A DNA stretch of 64,000 nt, taken from a virus. Each line of letters begins with the position of its first letter. The stretch's first letter is position 1. The notes beneath the pieces are model-generated. The model saw nothing but the letters and a program-made list of their open reading frames with translations. It did not search any database and was not told where the DNA came from. The stretch is taken from positions 165,189-229,188 of the IMG/VR virus record IMGVR_UViG_3300042691_055965; one strand, 5' to 3'. A program made the translations under genes and the position numbers. Below are positions 43,176 to 51,260 of this stretch, one piece after another.

Positions 43176-44816
43176 ATGGAAACAATATACAGACAGGAAA
43201 AAGTTTTATACTACACCGAGTTATTCAAAAATTACAATAAATTCCCTATTGAAACTAAACCAAAACCAGATAATGATTTTGACATTGAATACTATATAAA
43301 TTTCAAAAAAGGTTTTACTTATGAAAAGGGCAATGATACAGAAGAATGTTTTGTAAAAAACTACTCAAACCCATTTGCTTCTATTAGTATGTTAAGAAAA
43401 ACATTTGTAGTAGAAAAAAATGAAGACAAAATTTCTATGAAATTGTTTTCATACAAAAGATCGAGAGGATTAGAAAAAAAGTATTTCACAGTAAGAAGGG
43501 AAGTTAATTTTCTAACATTTTCATTTAAGACAAAAATGTTTTATAGTGGCTTCACAAATTTTAAGAAAAAAATAAAGTTAGGTGGAAGATTTAGAGTCAA
43601 TAGGACTAATTTGGTTAGTTTGGAAGTTTTTAATAATTTGACAAAAACATTTATAGATGATGATGTAAAAAAAGATGTGTTTAACAATTTCCTTGATGAA
43701 ATAATTAAAAGATTGAATTTGAAATTACAAGTTGATACTGACAATATTCCATCGAAATACTACCAAATTATTTTATTGAACAATAAAATTAAATTTCCTG
43801 ATTCTTACTTCAAATTTGCAGGTTTTTATTTGACAAAAAAAATCTTAAAAAACTTTGATTTCAATTTAGTAACATGGTTTATGAAAACAAATGAAATGAA
43901 AGGTACTAAAATCAGAAGATTACTTAATCGATATGATTTTTTAGATTTGAGCAATATTAAATTTTATTATGATTTATTAGGTGTGGATTTGTTCAATAAA
44001 ATCAAAGATGATGTTTTTTTGACTTCGACTTTAAGTGATGTGTACAATGGATCGAATTTTAGTACTCCTATTATAATATCAAAAAAAGAAAAAGAAAATA
44101 TTGTTAGTATTTTGAATACAACAACCACTAGTGAATTTACATTTTCGTTATTGGATCATTTTCAGTTCAAAAAAGATTTAGAAAAATATGGTGAATTTGT
44201 GAAAATAAATGCAAAAACACATGATGAATTTGTGGTTGAACATTCTGAATGGTCGTCATTGTTACAATCATACAGAACGGGTGTGGTAGATAGGTTTTAT
44301 GGTGATGATGCATATTTGGTAGAAAAACCAATCAAATACAATGATGAAACTTTTTATCCTGTATTACTAAAGAATACTGAACAATATGAAAATGAATCCA
44401 TGGTTCAGAAAAATTGTGTTAGAACTTACAGTGAAAAACCACATTGTTTTATAGTTTCACTAAGAAAGGGTGATAAAAATTCAAACATACGGGCAACGAT
44501 AGAGTTTCAATTTAGAAAAAAAGAACTTTTAAGAATACAGACATTAGGTAGATTCAATAAATTATTGTCAGAAGAATGGAATAGTCCGGTTGAAGAATTA
44601 ACAAATTTTGCAAATTATTTGTATCAAAAAGAATTTATCAAATTACCACGAATGACTAAAAAATACATGAATGGAAAAGTGAACGTATTACAATCTTCAT
44701 TTTTTGAAGTAGAAACAGAAAAGGGGGTAGTTCATAGAATGACACCAAGTTGGAGTGGACAAAACACTTTACAAGAAATAATAGTGGATTATCATTTTTT
44801 TGACGAACTGTATTAA
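43176..44816 (+). CDS. PcfJ-like domain protein
   Basis: The 546-aa protein has no recognised N-terminal domain. The C-terminal third (about residues 405-485) has MVQKNCVRTYSEKPHCFIVSLRKG, then RATIEFQF and LRIQTLGRFNK. This order matches the PcfJ-like family of mobile elements and phages (a Cys in NCV/HCVG, a SLR strand, a TIEF strand and a Gln/Arg-containing end). The biochemical role of PcfJ-like proteins is not established. It is probably early, given the promoter upstream of the operon. Confidence 0.7.
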   Translation: METIYRQEKVLYYTELFKNYNKFPIETKPKPDNDFDIEYYINFKKGFTYEKGNDTEECFVKNYSNPFASISMLRKTFVVEKNEDKISMKLFSYKRSRGLEKKYFTVRREVNFLTFSFKTKMFYSGFTNFKKKIKLGGRFRVNRTNLVSLEVFNNLTKTFIDDDVKKDVFNNFLDEIIKRLNLKLQVDTDNIPSKYYQIILLNNKIKFPDSYFKFAGFYLTKKILKNFDFNLVTWFMKTNEMKGTKIRRLLNRYDFLDLSNIKFYYDLLGVDLFNKIKDDVFLTSTLSDVYNGSNFSTPIIISKKEKENIVSILNTTTTSEFTFSLLDHFQFKKDLEKYGEFVKINAKTHDEFVVEHSEWSSLLQSYRTGVVDRFYGDDAYLVEKPIKYNDETFYPVLLKNTEQYENESMVQKNCVRTYSEKPHCFIVSLRKGDKNSNIRATIEFQFRKKELLRIQTLGRFNKLLSEEWNSPVEELTNFANYLYQKEFIKLPRMTKKYMNGKVNVLQSSFFEVETEKGVVHRMTPSWSGQNTLQEIIVDYHFFDELY

Positions 44817-44818
44817 TA

Positions 44819-45154
44819 ATGGAAGAAAAAGAAGAAATACCTAGCCACATTTTCGATAGATACCGTTCTATAAACAAATTTGAGTTTCATCCAAACATAG
44901 TAAGAACTAAAAACATAATAAGGGATGGTGTTGACGTATTAATCAAAAAAAACAAGTTACTTTGGACTAACTCAAATTATGATAAAGGGTATATACACAA
45001 TGAAGGTTTAATAGTTTGGGGAGTTGAATTTTTGTATTTCAAAAAATTAGATAATGACACTACTTATAAATTATACATTTTAACACAAGATATTACTAAA
45101 GTTGAAATGTTAATTTTCGGATTGAATAAATATTTCACAATAGATAAAATATGA
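44819..45154 (+). CDS. Hypothetical phage protein
   Basis: The 111-aa protein has an alpha/beta layout with KYFTIDKI at the end. It starts two bases after the PcfJ-like gene and overlaps the glutaredoxin gene by 4 nt (ATGA). No family is recognised. Confidence 0.58.
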   Translation: MEEKEEIPSHIFDRYRSINKFEFHPNIVRTKNIIRDGVDVLIKKNKLLWTNSNYDKGYIHNEGLIVWGVEFLYFKKLDNDTTYKLYILTQDITKVEMLIFGLNKYFTIDKI

Positions 45155-45438
45155 AAGTTGTTATTTTGTTCACAATGCAGGGTTGCCCCTTTTGTGGTAT
45201 GATTAAAGATGAATTTGAAAAAAATGATATCGACTATATTGAAAGAGATATCCAAGAACACAGAGAAGAATATAATGCGTTTAGTGAGGCAACAGAAAAC
45301 GATTTTCTTCCAGCATTTATGTTAATGACTTTTACAGATAAAGATGAGGTGCACAACGTCAAATTATGTGCACCTGATAGAGATTTTGAAGATATATTTG
45401 GTGGTGTTGAATTGGTAAAAGAATATCTATCAATATAA
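45151..45438 (+). CDS. Glutaredoxin-like protein
   Basis: The 95-aa protein is a compact thioredoxin fold: VVILFTMQGCPFCGMIKDEF with a CPFC active site at residues 12-15, an acidic helix, and an LPAFMLM segment with the cis-Pro. Phage glutaredoxins supply electrons to ribonucleotide reductase. No reductase gene is in the window, but T4-type phages usually carry one. The end overlaps the converging minus-strand gene by 9 nt. Confidence 0.85.
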   Translation: MKVVILFTMQGCPFCGMIKDEFEKNDIDYIERDIQEHREEYNAFSEATENDFLPAFMLMTFTDKDEVHNVKLCAPDRDFEDIFGGVELVKEYLSI

Positions 45439-46311
45439 TATAAGTTCAGAAACCAAGTCCAAATTTTGCCAGCAAGCTTGTTCATTTGTTGGGGTTAGTA
45501 CTTTTAGTAAATTACATTCGGAAAGATTCAAGTTATCATAAATTTCATTCATACGAAATGGAAACACATCTAGTATCAAAGATTCTAACCATTCTTGGTT
45601 TACTATAATTTTACTACCATTCAAGTTTAACGATACGTTTAAGTTATCTATTTCATCATAAAAAGAATTAGATTTTATTCCAATAACCAATTTTGACGAA
45701 ATCCCTTTTTGAAATAAATGGTTTTTAATGTAAAGAAGAAGGATGTGATAAAGTTTTTCATAGTTCATTGATAATCCATAAAATCTATCAGAAACGTAAA
45801 TTTCATTAGATAAATCTACTTTCAGTGTAGAGTAGTTTGGAAACTTTTCTTTAATTAAATAGTTAACTTTTTCAACATCCTTTGCGTCGCAATCAAACAA
45901 AATGGTTGAATTTTGTTCATCCAGTTGGCAATTAAAAAATAAGTCATTAGTCGAATGATACTTTACAAATTCATCAAAAGAATCATGTAAAGTATTTTTT
46001 TCAAAAACCTCTGACAAATTTAAAAAATTGAAAGAAAATGGTGAATTATATAGTAAAGTGTCAATTACCCTTAAATTTTCTACAGATTTTTTTGTTGATG
46101 TTTTTAGGTAGTTAGAAAATATATCAGTAATATTTAATACCGTGGTTGACGTAGTCCGCCCTTTTACTACAAAAAAATTCCCGACATTTACCACTGAAAT
46201 TTCAGTTTTAACGTCGGGAGATTCTTTTTGTAATTCGTCAACAATAAGATTTGCAAAAATATTACATAGGTTCTTACCGTCAAGGTAATTATAAAAACAT
46301 TTTAGATTCAT
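45430..46311 (-). CDS. Hypothetical protein, faint MetK-like N-terminus
   Basis: The 293-aa protein is on the minus strand. The first 70 residues (DGKNLCNIFANLIVDEL..SPDVKTEISVVNVGNFFVVKGRTTST) follow the layout of the N-terminal domain of S-adenosylmethionine synthetase, but the HPDK motif is changed to DGK. The rest shows no MetK active-site motifs. This is a weak structural resemblance, not an assignment. An inverted repeat lies just upstream of the start. Confidence 0.55.
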   Translation of the reverse strand: MNLKCFYNYLDGKNLCNIFANLIVDELQKESPDVKTEISVVNVGNFFVVKGRTTSTTVLNITDIFSNYLKTSTKKSVENLRVIDTLLYNSPFSFNFLNLSEVFEKNTLHDSFDEFVKYHSTNDLFFNCQLDEQNSTILFDCDAKDVEKVNYLIKEKFPNYSTLKVDLSNEIYVSDRFYGLSMNYEKLYHILLLYIKNHLFQKGISSKLVIGIKSNSFYDEIDNLNVSLNLNGSKIIVNQEWLESLILDVFPFRMNEIYDNLNLSECNLLKVLTPTNEQACWQNLDLVSELILY

Positions 46312-46314
46312 ATG

Positions 46315-46375
46315 TAAGTGTTTAATTTTTATTTTTTACAATCTTAAGTAAAAAAAAAATTACCCTAAACACTTA
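46315..46375. repeat. 10-bp inverted repeat (TAAGTGTTTA ... TAAACACTTA)
   Basis: The arms are at 46315-46324 and 46366-46375, and are perfect over 10 bp with a 41-nt AT-rich spacer. They lie between two minus-strand genes, directly before the start at 46311. This could be an operator or a leader hairpin. Confidence 0.5.
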
Positions 46376-46391
46376 ATTTTATGAACTTAAA

Positions 46392-46529
46392 TTATTTTTT
46401 ACTATAATATTTTTCTACAATCTTTGTTACAACATTCTTTACAGATTCATTTGTTTGTTGTTGAGTCTGTACTGGTTGTGGTTGAACCGTTTGGTTACCG
46501 TTGTTTTTATTTTTGCATCCGCAGCCCAT
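46392..46529 (-). CDS. Small Cys-containing protein (45 aa)
   Basis: The ATG at 46529 on the minus strand gives MGCGCKNKNNGNQTVQPQP and a helical end (VKNVVTKIVEKYYSKK). The MGCGCK start followed by a Gln/Pro linker and a helix is a pattern I recognise from small Flavobacterium phage and host proteins. The N-terminal Cys pair may bind metal or become modified. The function is unknown. Confidence 0.62.
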   Translation of the reverse strand: MGCGCKNKNNGNQTVQPQPVQTQQQTNESVKNVVTKIVEKYYSKK

Positions 46530-46603
46530 GATATTATTTTTTATTAGTTTATGTTTTTATATAAATATTTAATAATATAAAATAGTCATTTGTCAATAAC
46601 TTA

Positions 46604-46611
46604 TATTTATA
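46604..46611 (+). promoter_or_regulatory. TATTTATA late-type motif
   Basis: It lies 12 nt before ATG 46616. Confidence 0.5.
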
Positions 46612-46615
46612 TAAT

Positions 46616-47788
46616 ATGTCAATTAAAAACATCATAAAAAAAGTTTTATTAGAAGAAACTGAACAAAATCAGTGGGTTGAAGTCGATCCTCAAGATTATT
46701 TAGAATTACTAAAATACGTGGACGGAAACGGTGCTATGATTAGTAAATTACCACAATATAAAAACAAAAAAATTGCAATCAACGGGGATTTGAAAATAAA
46801 TTCAAATGATGTAAAAAACATTGATAGTATTGACTATGTTCAGGGTAATTTGGATATTAGTTATTCTGGTATTGAACATTTTGATAAAAGTAAAGTAAAA
46901 GGTAGTTTTTATAACTATAATTCAAAAATGTTTCATGAAGAAGAAAAAAAGAAATTACAAAAAAAATACGACTATTTAGAAAGTTTAAGACAAGAAGATA
47001 GTTGGGATGTTAAAAATGAAGAAGATGTTTCAGAAAGAACAGAAGCGTTATACCAACATTTAAAATCAGAAGGTCACCTTGGTGAAGATGAAGATAAATA
47101 TTTTATTTATCCTCTAAATTATGGAAGGACTAAAATGTATGAATGGTTGGGTGAAAACATCTTTCAAAGTGAATGGGAAGTTTATAGAGACGATGAGTTA
47201 GACGATGCTGCTTATGATTATGTTACGAATCTAATTGATGATGTTGGTTTAGATGCGTTCAGGGATTGGATTTATGAACAGAATTTAGATAAAGATGCTG
47301 TAAGACAATTTTATCGTGAATATTATGAAGATGTAGTTTATGATAATCCTGAAGAATATGGTGTTAAAAAACAATTATCATCAGAACAGATTAAATTCAA
47401 AGAAGTTTTTCAAAAAAAATTGAATAATTTGTATAATAAATTACAACAGGCAACAACTGAAGAAGAAAAAGAATCCTTAGAAGACAATATAAATAATACA
47501 AAAGAATTAATTCAAGATATTGATGATAATCCTGAAGGAGGTTATGATGAAGACGATATTGATGATGCGTTAACTAATTTGGCTGAAGATAGGTTGGATA
47601 ATTTTTTTGAAGATATCAAAAACTTTGGTTTCGAAAAAGACTTCATTTTAGATTATATAGATTTAAAAGGAGTAACAGAAGACGTTGTAAGACATGACGG
47701 ATATGGTGCACTATTAAATGGTTATGATGGTTCTGATGAAGAATATGAAATTAATGGAACCACTTATCATGTGATGAGACAAAATTAA
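46616..47788 (+). CDS. Acidic putative internal protein with I/L-x-E leader
   Basis: The 390-aa protein starts SIKNIIKKVLLEETEQ, a basic helix ending L-L-E. Residues 45-95 contain short repeats with a SIDYVQGNLDIS-type strand. The rest is very acidic and helical, with coiled-coil-like tracts around 258-300. No enzyme motif is visible. A late motif at ideal spacing and the leader point to packaging in the head; this is inference. Confidence 0.58.
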   Translation: MSIKNIIKKVLLEETEQNQWVEVDPQDYLELLKYVDGNGAMISKLPQYKNKKIAINGDLKINSNDVKNIDSIDYVQGNLDISYSGIEHFDKSKVKGSFYNYNSKMFHEEEKKKLQKKYDYLESLRQEDSWDVKNEEDVSERTEALYQHLKSEGHLGEDEDKYFIYPLNYGRTKMYEWLGENIFQSEWEVYRDDELDDAAYDYVTNLIDDVGLDAFRDWIYEQNLDKDAVRQFYREYYEDVVYDNPEEYGVKKQLSSEQIKFKEVFQKKLNNLYNKLQQATTEEEKESLEDNINNTKELIQDIDDNPEGGYDEDDIDDALTNLAEDRLDNFFEDIKNFGFEKDFILDYIDLKGVTEDVVRHDGYGALLNGYDGSDEEYEINGTTYHVMRQN

Positions 47789-47802
47789 TTACTTTACTGT
47801 GT

Positions 47803-47810
47803 TATTTATA
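47803..47810 (+). promoter_or_regulatory. TATTTATA motif
   Basis: It lies 34 nt before ATG 47837, farther than usual. Confidence 0.3.
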
Positions 47811-47836
47811 TTTCTTAATTTTTATCATCATTTAAA

Positions 47837-48586
47837 ATGGAAACAAATTGGATTTTACAAGAACCTATAGATTTAGAACATAAACAGTATGTCCTTTTAG
47901 ATTATTTACAAAAACTTGATAAAAATCTTAATAGCTTCAAACTTTATCCACAGTTTCAAGAAATTTCTTTACATTTAGCAAATATTAATCTTTTAGTTGA
48001 AAAAGGACAAATATTATCACTCAATAGGGTTTTGAAAGATCCTGATGATGAAATACTATTGTCTGATTTGGCTCCTAAAATTTTACCAGAGTTTAATGCG
48101 GACGAAATATTAGAAATATATAAGATTTGTCAGTATACATCACCAAAGTTAACGGACTACTTTAATCATGCAAAGGCGATTTGGGAAATAGTTAATGACA
48201 CAGTTTCGATTAATCCAATTCAAAACAGAAAAAAAATTGAACCAAAACAAGGTTTGTTTTATTTAGAGTATAACGACAAAACACTTTTGTATGAATTTAT
48301 ATTAAAACCAATCAAACGAGGTGTATCTGAAACAAAGTGTCATATTAAAAAAATATCAGAATGTGAAAAAAAGAATTTTGAAAATGTAATAAAACAAGTT
48401 AAGCGTCCTTTGATTAAAAACTTACAAGAAGAATTAGTACATAAAAATTTGATACTATTCAAAGTAAGTCATAATAACGCATTCCCACTTAAAGAAACAC
48501 TTTTACCGATAGTCAAAAGAAAAATTATGAATTATATGATTCAATCTAAAATTATTGAAAATAAAAGTTTGACTAATGGACTTTAA
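47837..48586 (+). CDS. Hypothetical phage protein
   Basis: The 249-aa protein opens with ETNWILQEPIDLEHKQYVLLDYLQKLD, a start that I associate with a conserved hypothetical family of T4-type Bacteroidota phages. The remainder is helical, with a short beta segment (GLFYLEYNDKTLLYEFILKP). The function is unknown. Confidence 0.62.
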   Translation: METNWILQEPIDLEHKQYVLLDYLQKLDKNLNSFKLYPQFQEISLHLANINLLVEKGQILSLNRVLKDPDDEILLSDLAPKILPEFNADEILEIYKICQYTSPKLTDYFNHAKAIWEIVNDTVSINPIQNRKKIEPKQGLFYLEYNDKTLLYEFILKPIKRGVSETKCHIKKISECEKKNFENVIKQVKRPLIKNLQEELVHKNLILFKVSHNNAFPLKETLLPIVKRKIMNYMIQSKIIENKSLTNGL

Positions 48587-48603
48587 TTTCTTATTTTTCC
48601 CAT

Positions 48604-48795
48604 ATGGGTTTTAATAAAAGATTTTTGAATAAAAAAAGTATAATCAATAATGTTCATGATATTTTAAGTTACCTTAATGTAGATGCTTTTTACATTAACG
48701 ATGACTTTTCCTATGATGTTTATCGATTGTACATTGAAGGTAAATCAGAAGAAGAAATACTAAAATACATTAATGAAAATAAAGATGAAGATTAA
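48604..48795 (+). CDS. Small hypothetical protein
   Basis: The 63-aa protein is helical with an acidic C-terminus (GKSEEEILKYINENKDED). It lies 17 nt after the previous gene and overlaps the glutamine synthetase frame by 23 nt if that gene starts at 48773. No family is recognised. Confidence 0.55.
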   Translation: MGFNKRFLNKKSIINNVHDILSYLNVDAFYINDDFSYDVYRLYIEGKSEEEILKYINENKDED

Positions 48796-50002
48796 ACTTG
48801 AATACGTGTGGCTTGACGGGTACACACCAGAACCAAACCTTAGAAGTAAAGTTAAAATAGTTAATCATGGCGATGTTAAAGACGCTATGATTACAGGTAA
48901 ATTTCCTATGTGGAATTTTGACGGGTCGTCCACCAATCAGGCGCAAACAGATAGTTCAGACTGTTTATTAAAACCAGTTCGACATTATATGATTGATACT
49001 TTGTCGACGGTATATGTTTTTTGTGAAGTTTTAAATGCAGATGGTACGCCACATCAATCAAATACACGTTCCAAATTAATTGGTGAAGAAAAAAATATTT
49101 GGTTTGGTTTTGAACAAGAATATTTTATTTTCGATAGAAAGAACAAATGTATTTTGGGGCATGACGAAAATAACTTGGAACCGCAAGGTAAATATTACTG
49201 TGGTGTTGGTGAATATGTTGCTGGTAGAAGTTTTGTAAATGAACACCTACATATGTGTTTGAATTATGGAATCGACATCACAGGAATAAATGCAGAAGTT
49301 GCACTTGGACAATGGGAATATCAAGTGTTTTCAAAAGGAAAATTAAAGGCGGGTGATGACTTATGGATGACTAGATATTTCTTACATAAAATTGCAGAAA
49401 AATACGATTACAAAATTGAGTTACATCCAAAACCTTTACAAAAAGGTGAATGGAATGGTTCAGGACTTCACACCAATTTTTCGACAGAAAAAATGAGGGA
49501 AAAAGGTGGTGAAGAATATTTCAAATCATTATTTTCAAGTTTAGAAACACGACATTGGAAACATATAGAAGATTATGGTTCTTCGAATGATTTAAGACTT
49601 ACTGGAAAATTTGAAACACAATCAATAAACAAATTCAGTTGGGGTATTTCAGATAGGGGTGCATCAATTAGGGTTCCACAAACAACAGCAAATGAATGGA
49701 AGGGATATTTGGAAGACAGACGACCTGCATCAAACGCCGACCCATATAAAATCATATATCAATTATGTGAATCAATCAAAAATGCTGAAGCAATTAATGA
49801 TATAAAACACAAAATGAATTTCAAAGGAAACTTTGATGAAATTATCAATAGATACAACGGTGTGCTTCAAACCGAAGAGTTATTGGAAGAATATCAAAAT
49901 GATGATAATTTTGAAGTGGAAAAAGAAACTATGGTAGAAAATAGAAATAATATATCAACAACAGAAATAGAATTTAATTTAAATGGAAATGACACTAAAT
50001 GA
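48773..50002 (+). CDS. Glutamine synthetase, type II (GSII)
   Basis: The protein is 409 aa from ATG 48773; ATG 48785 (residue 5) is equally possible. GSII landmarks are in order: FPMWNFDGSSTNQA (N-terminal beta-grasp), WFGFEQEYFIFD, GINAEVALGQWEYQV, GEWNGSGLHTNFS, SNDLRLTGKFETQSINKFSWG and GYLEDRRPASNADPY. All main catalytic positions appear kept. A C-terminal extension of about 60 residues beyond the usual GSII end is present. It would make glutamine from glutamate and ammonia, perhaps for nucleotide synthesis during infection. Confidence 0.9.
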   Translation: MKIKMKIKLEYVWLDGYTPEPNLRSKVKIVNHGDVKDAMITGKFPMWNFDGSSTNQAQTDSSDCLLKPVRHYMIDTLSTVYVFCEVLNADGTPHQSNTRSKLIGEEKNIWFGFEQEYFIFDRKNKCILGHDENNLEPQGKYYCGVGEYVAGRSFVNEHLHMCLNYGIDITGINAEVALGQWEYQVFSKGKLKAGDDLWMTRYFLHKIAEKYDYKIELHPKPLQKGEWNGSGLHTNFSTEKMREKGGEEYFKSLFSSLETRHWKHIEDYGSSNDLRLTGKFETQSINKFSWGISDRGASIRVPQTTANEWKGYLEDRRPASNADPYKIIYQLCESIKNAEAINDIKHKMNFKGNFDEIINRYNGVLQTEELLEEYQNDDNFEVEKETMVENRNNISTTEIEFNLNGNDTK

Positions 50003-50168
50003 GTTAAGACAAGAAAAGGAGTATGGTTATAAAAATCCATCAATTAGAAGTAACCAATCAGTAGATGATAAACACATCATTAATTTGGTAAAAAAATATC
50101 CTAATGATGCCGATCTAGGTAGGGAAGTAAGAAAATATTTAATCAACTTAGGGTTATATGGAAAATGA
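49983..50168 (+). CDS. Small hypothetical protein
   Basis: The 61-aa charged helical protein has a VDDKHIINLVKKYPNDADLGREVRKYL segment. It overlaps the glutamine synthetase end by 20 nt and the next gene by 11 nt. No family is recognised. Confidence 0.55.
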   Translation: MEMTLNELRQEKEYGYKNPSIRSNQSVDDKHIINLVKKYPNDADLGREVRKYLINLGLYGK

Positions 50169-50382
50169 ACAAGTAAACCACCCAAATCATTATGGTGGTG
50201 AAACAAACATTTACGAAGCAATCAAAGTAATTGATGCTTGGGACTTAGGGTTTTCACTTGGTAACACGGTTAAATATATTTCAAGAGCAGGCAAAAAGAA
50301 TAAAGATAAAGAATTGGAAGATTTAAAAAAGGCACTTTGGTATTTAAATCACCACATTGAAACATTAGAAAAAAATGATTGA
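50158..50382 (+). CDS. DUF3310 family protein
   Basis: The 74-aa protein shows the whole DUF3310 pattern: VNHPNHYGG, then YEAIKVIDAWDLGFSLGNTVKYISRAGKK, then a C-terminal Leu-rich helix (LEDLKKALWYLNHHIE). The family is common in phages and has been proposed to be nucleotide-kinase related, but its activity is not established. It overlaps the methyltransferase start by 8 nt. Confidence 0.88.
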   Translation: MENEQVNHPNHYGGETNIYEAIKVIDAWDLGFSLGNTVKYISRAGKKNKDKELEDLKKALWYLNHHIETLEKND

Positions 50383-51223
50383 AACAGGAAAAATTATAAA
50401 TGGTGATTGTATTGAAGTAATGAAAACATTACCTGAATGTTCTGTCGATTTGATTGTTACATCACCACCCTATGGTGTTGGAATTGATTACGACGTTCAT
50501 GAAGATGATGTACCATTTGATGAATATTTGGTGTTTGCCAAAAATTGGTTAACTGAAGCGTATAATCTATTAAAAGATGACGGTAGAATTGCTTTGAACA
50601 TTCCATACGAAATCAATAGACAGAAGAAAGGGGGAAGAATTTTCTTTGTTTCAGAAATGTGGCAAATAATGAAAGAAATTGGGTTTGGGTTCTTTGGTAT
50701 CGTGGATTTAGAGGAACAATCACCTCATCGAAGTAAGACAACTGCTTGGGGATCTTGGATGAGTCCTAGTTCACCATATATTTATAATCCAAAGGAATGT
50801 GTCATTTTGGCATACAAAAAACACCACATTAAAAAGGTGAAAGGCGAACCGCAGTGGAAAGGGACACCAACTGAAATTCAACAGGAGGATGGAACCATAA
50901 AAACTAAAGTTGTGTATGAAGAAACAGATAAGAAGGAGTTTATGGAGCTTGTTTTTGGTCAGTGGAATTACTTTGCAGATACTAAATCACTCACCAAGGC
51001 AACGTTTTCGATGGACATCCCAACGAAAGCAATCAAAATACTATCCTACAAAAACGATGTGATTTTAGATCCATTTGCCGGTAGTGGTACAACATTAGTG
51101 GCGGCTGAAGTGTTAGGTAGACGATGGTTAGGTATTGAATTATCACCAAATTATAGTGAAATTGCAAAAACAAGGGTTGAATATTTCAAAACATTACAAA
51201 CAATACAAGAACTCCCACTTTAA
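50375..51223 (+). CDS. DNA methyltransferase, TSPPY type
   Basis: The 282-aa protein has GDCIEVMKTLPECSVDLIVTSPPYG at the N-terminus (motif IV) and DPFAGSGTTLVAAEVLGRRWLGIE near the C-terminus (motif I). This is the beta-class order for N4-cytosine or N6-adenine methylation. No endonuclease candidate adjoins it, so it is a solitary methyltransferase. The terminator at 51214 overlaps its last codons. Confidence 0.88.
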   Translation: MIETGKIINGDCIEVMKTLPECSVDLIVTSPPYGVGIDYDVHEDDVPFDEYLVFAKNWLTEAYNLLKDDGRIALNIPYEINRQKKGGRIFFVSEMWQIMKEIGFGFFGIVDLEEQSPHRSKTTAWGSWMSPSSPYIYNPKECVILAYKKHHIKKVKGEPQWKGTPTEIQQEDGTIKTKVVYEETDKKEFMELVFGQWNYFADTKSLTKATFSMDIPTKAIKILSYKNDVILDPFAGSGTTLVAAEVLGRRWLGIELSPNYSEIAKTRVEYFKTLQTIQELPL

Positions 51224-51237
51224 AAGTGGGTTTTTTT
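51214..51237 (+). terminator. Intrinsic terminator embedded in gene end
   Basis: CCCACTT / AAGTGGG forms a 7-bp stem whose 3-nt loop is the TAA stop codon of the methyltransferase. Seven T follow. Confidence 0.85.
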
Positions 51238-51248
51238 ATTTTTGTAAC

Positions 51249-51256
51249 TATTTATA
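51249..51256 (+). promoter_or_regulatory. TATTTATA late-type motif
   Basis: It lies 12 nt before ATG 51261, directly after a terminator, so a new transcript must start here. This is the best single argument that the motif is a promoter. Confidence 0.6.
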
Positions 51257-51260
51257 AGTT

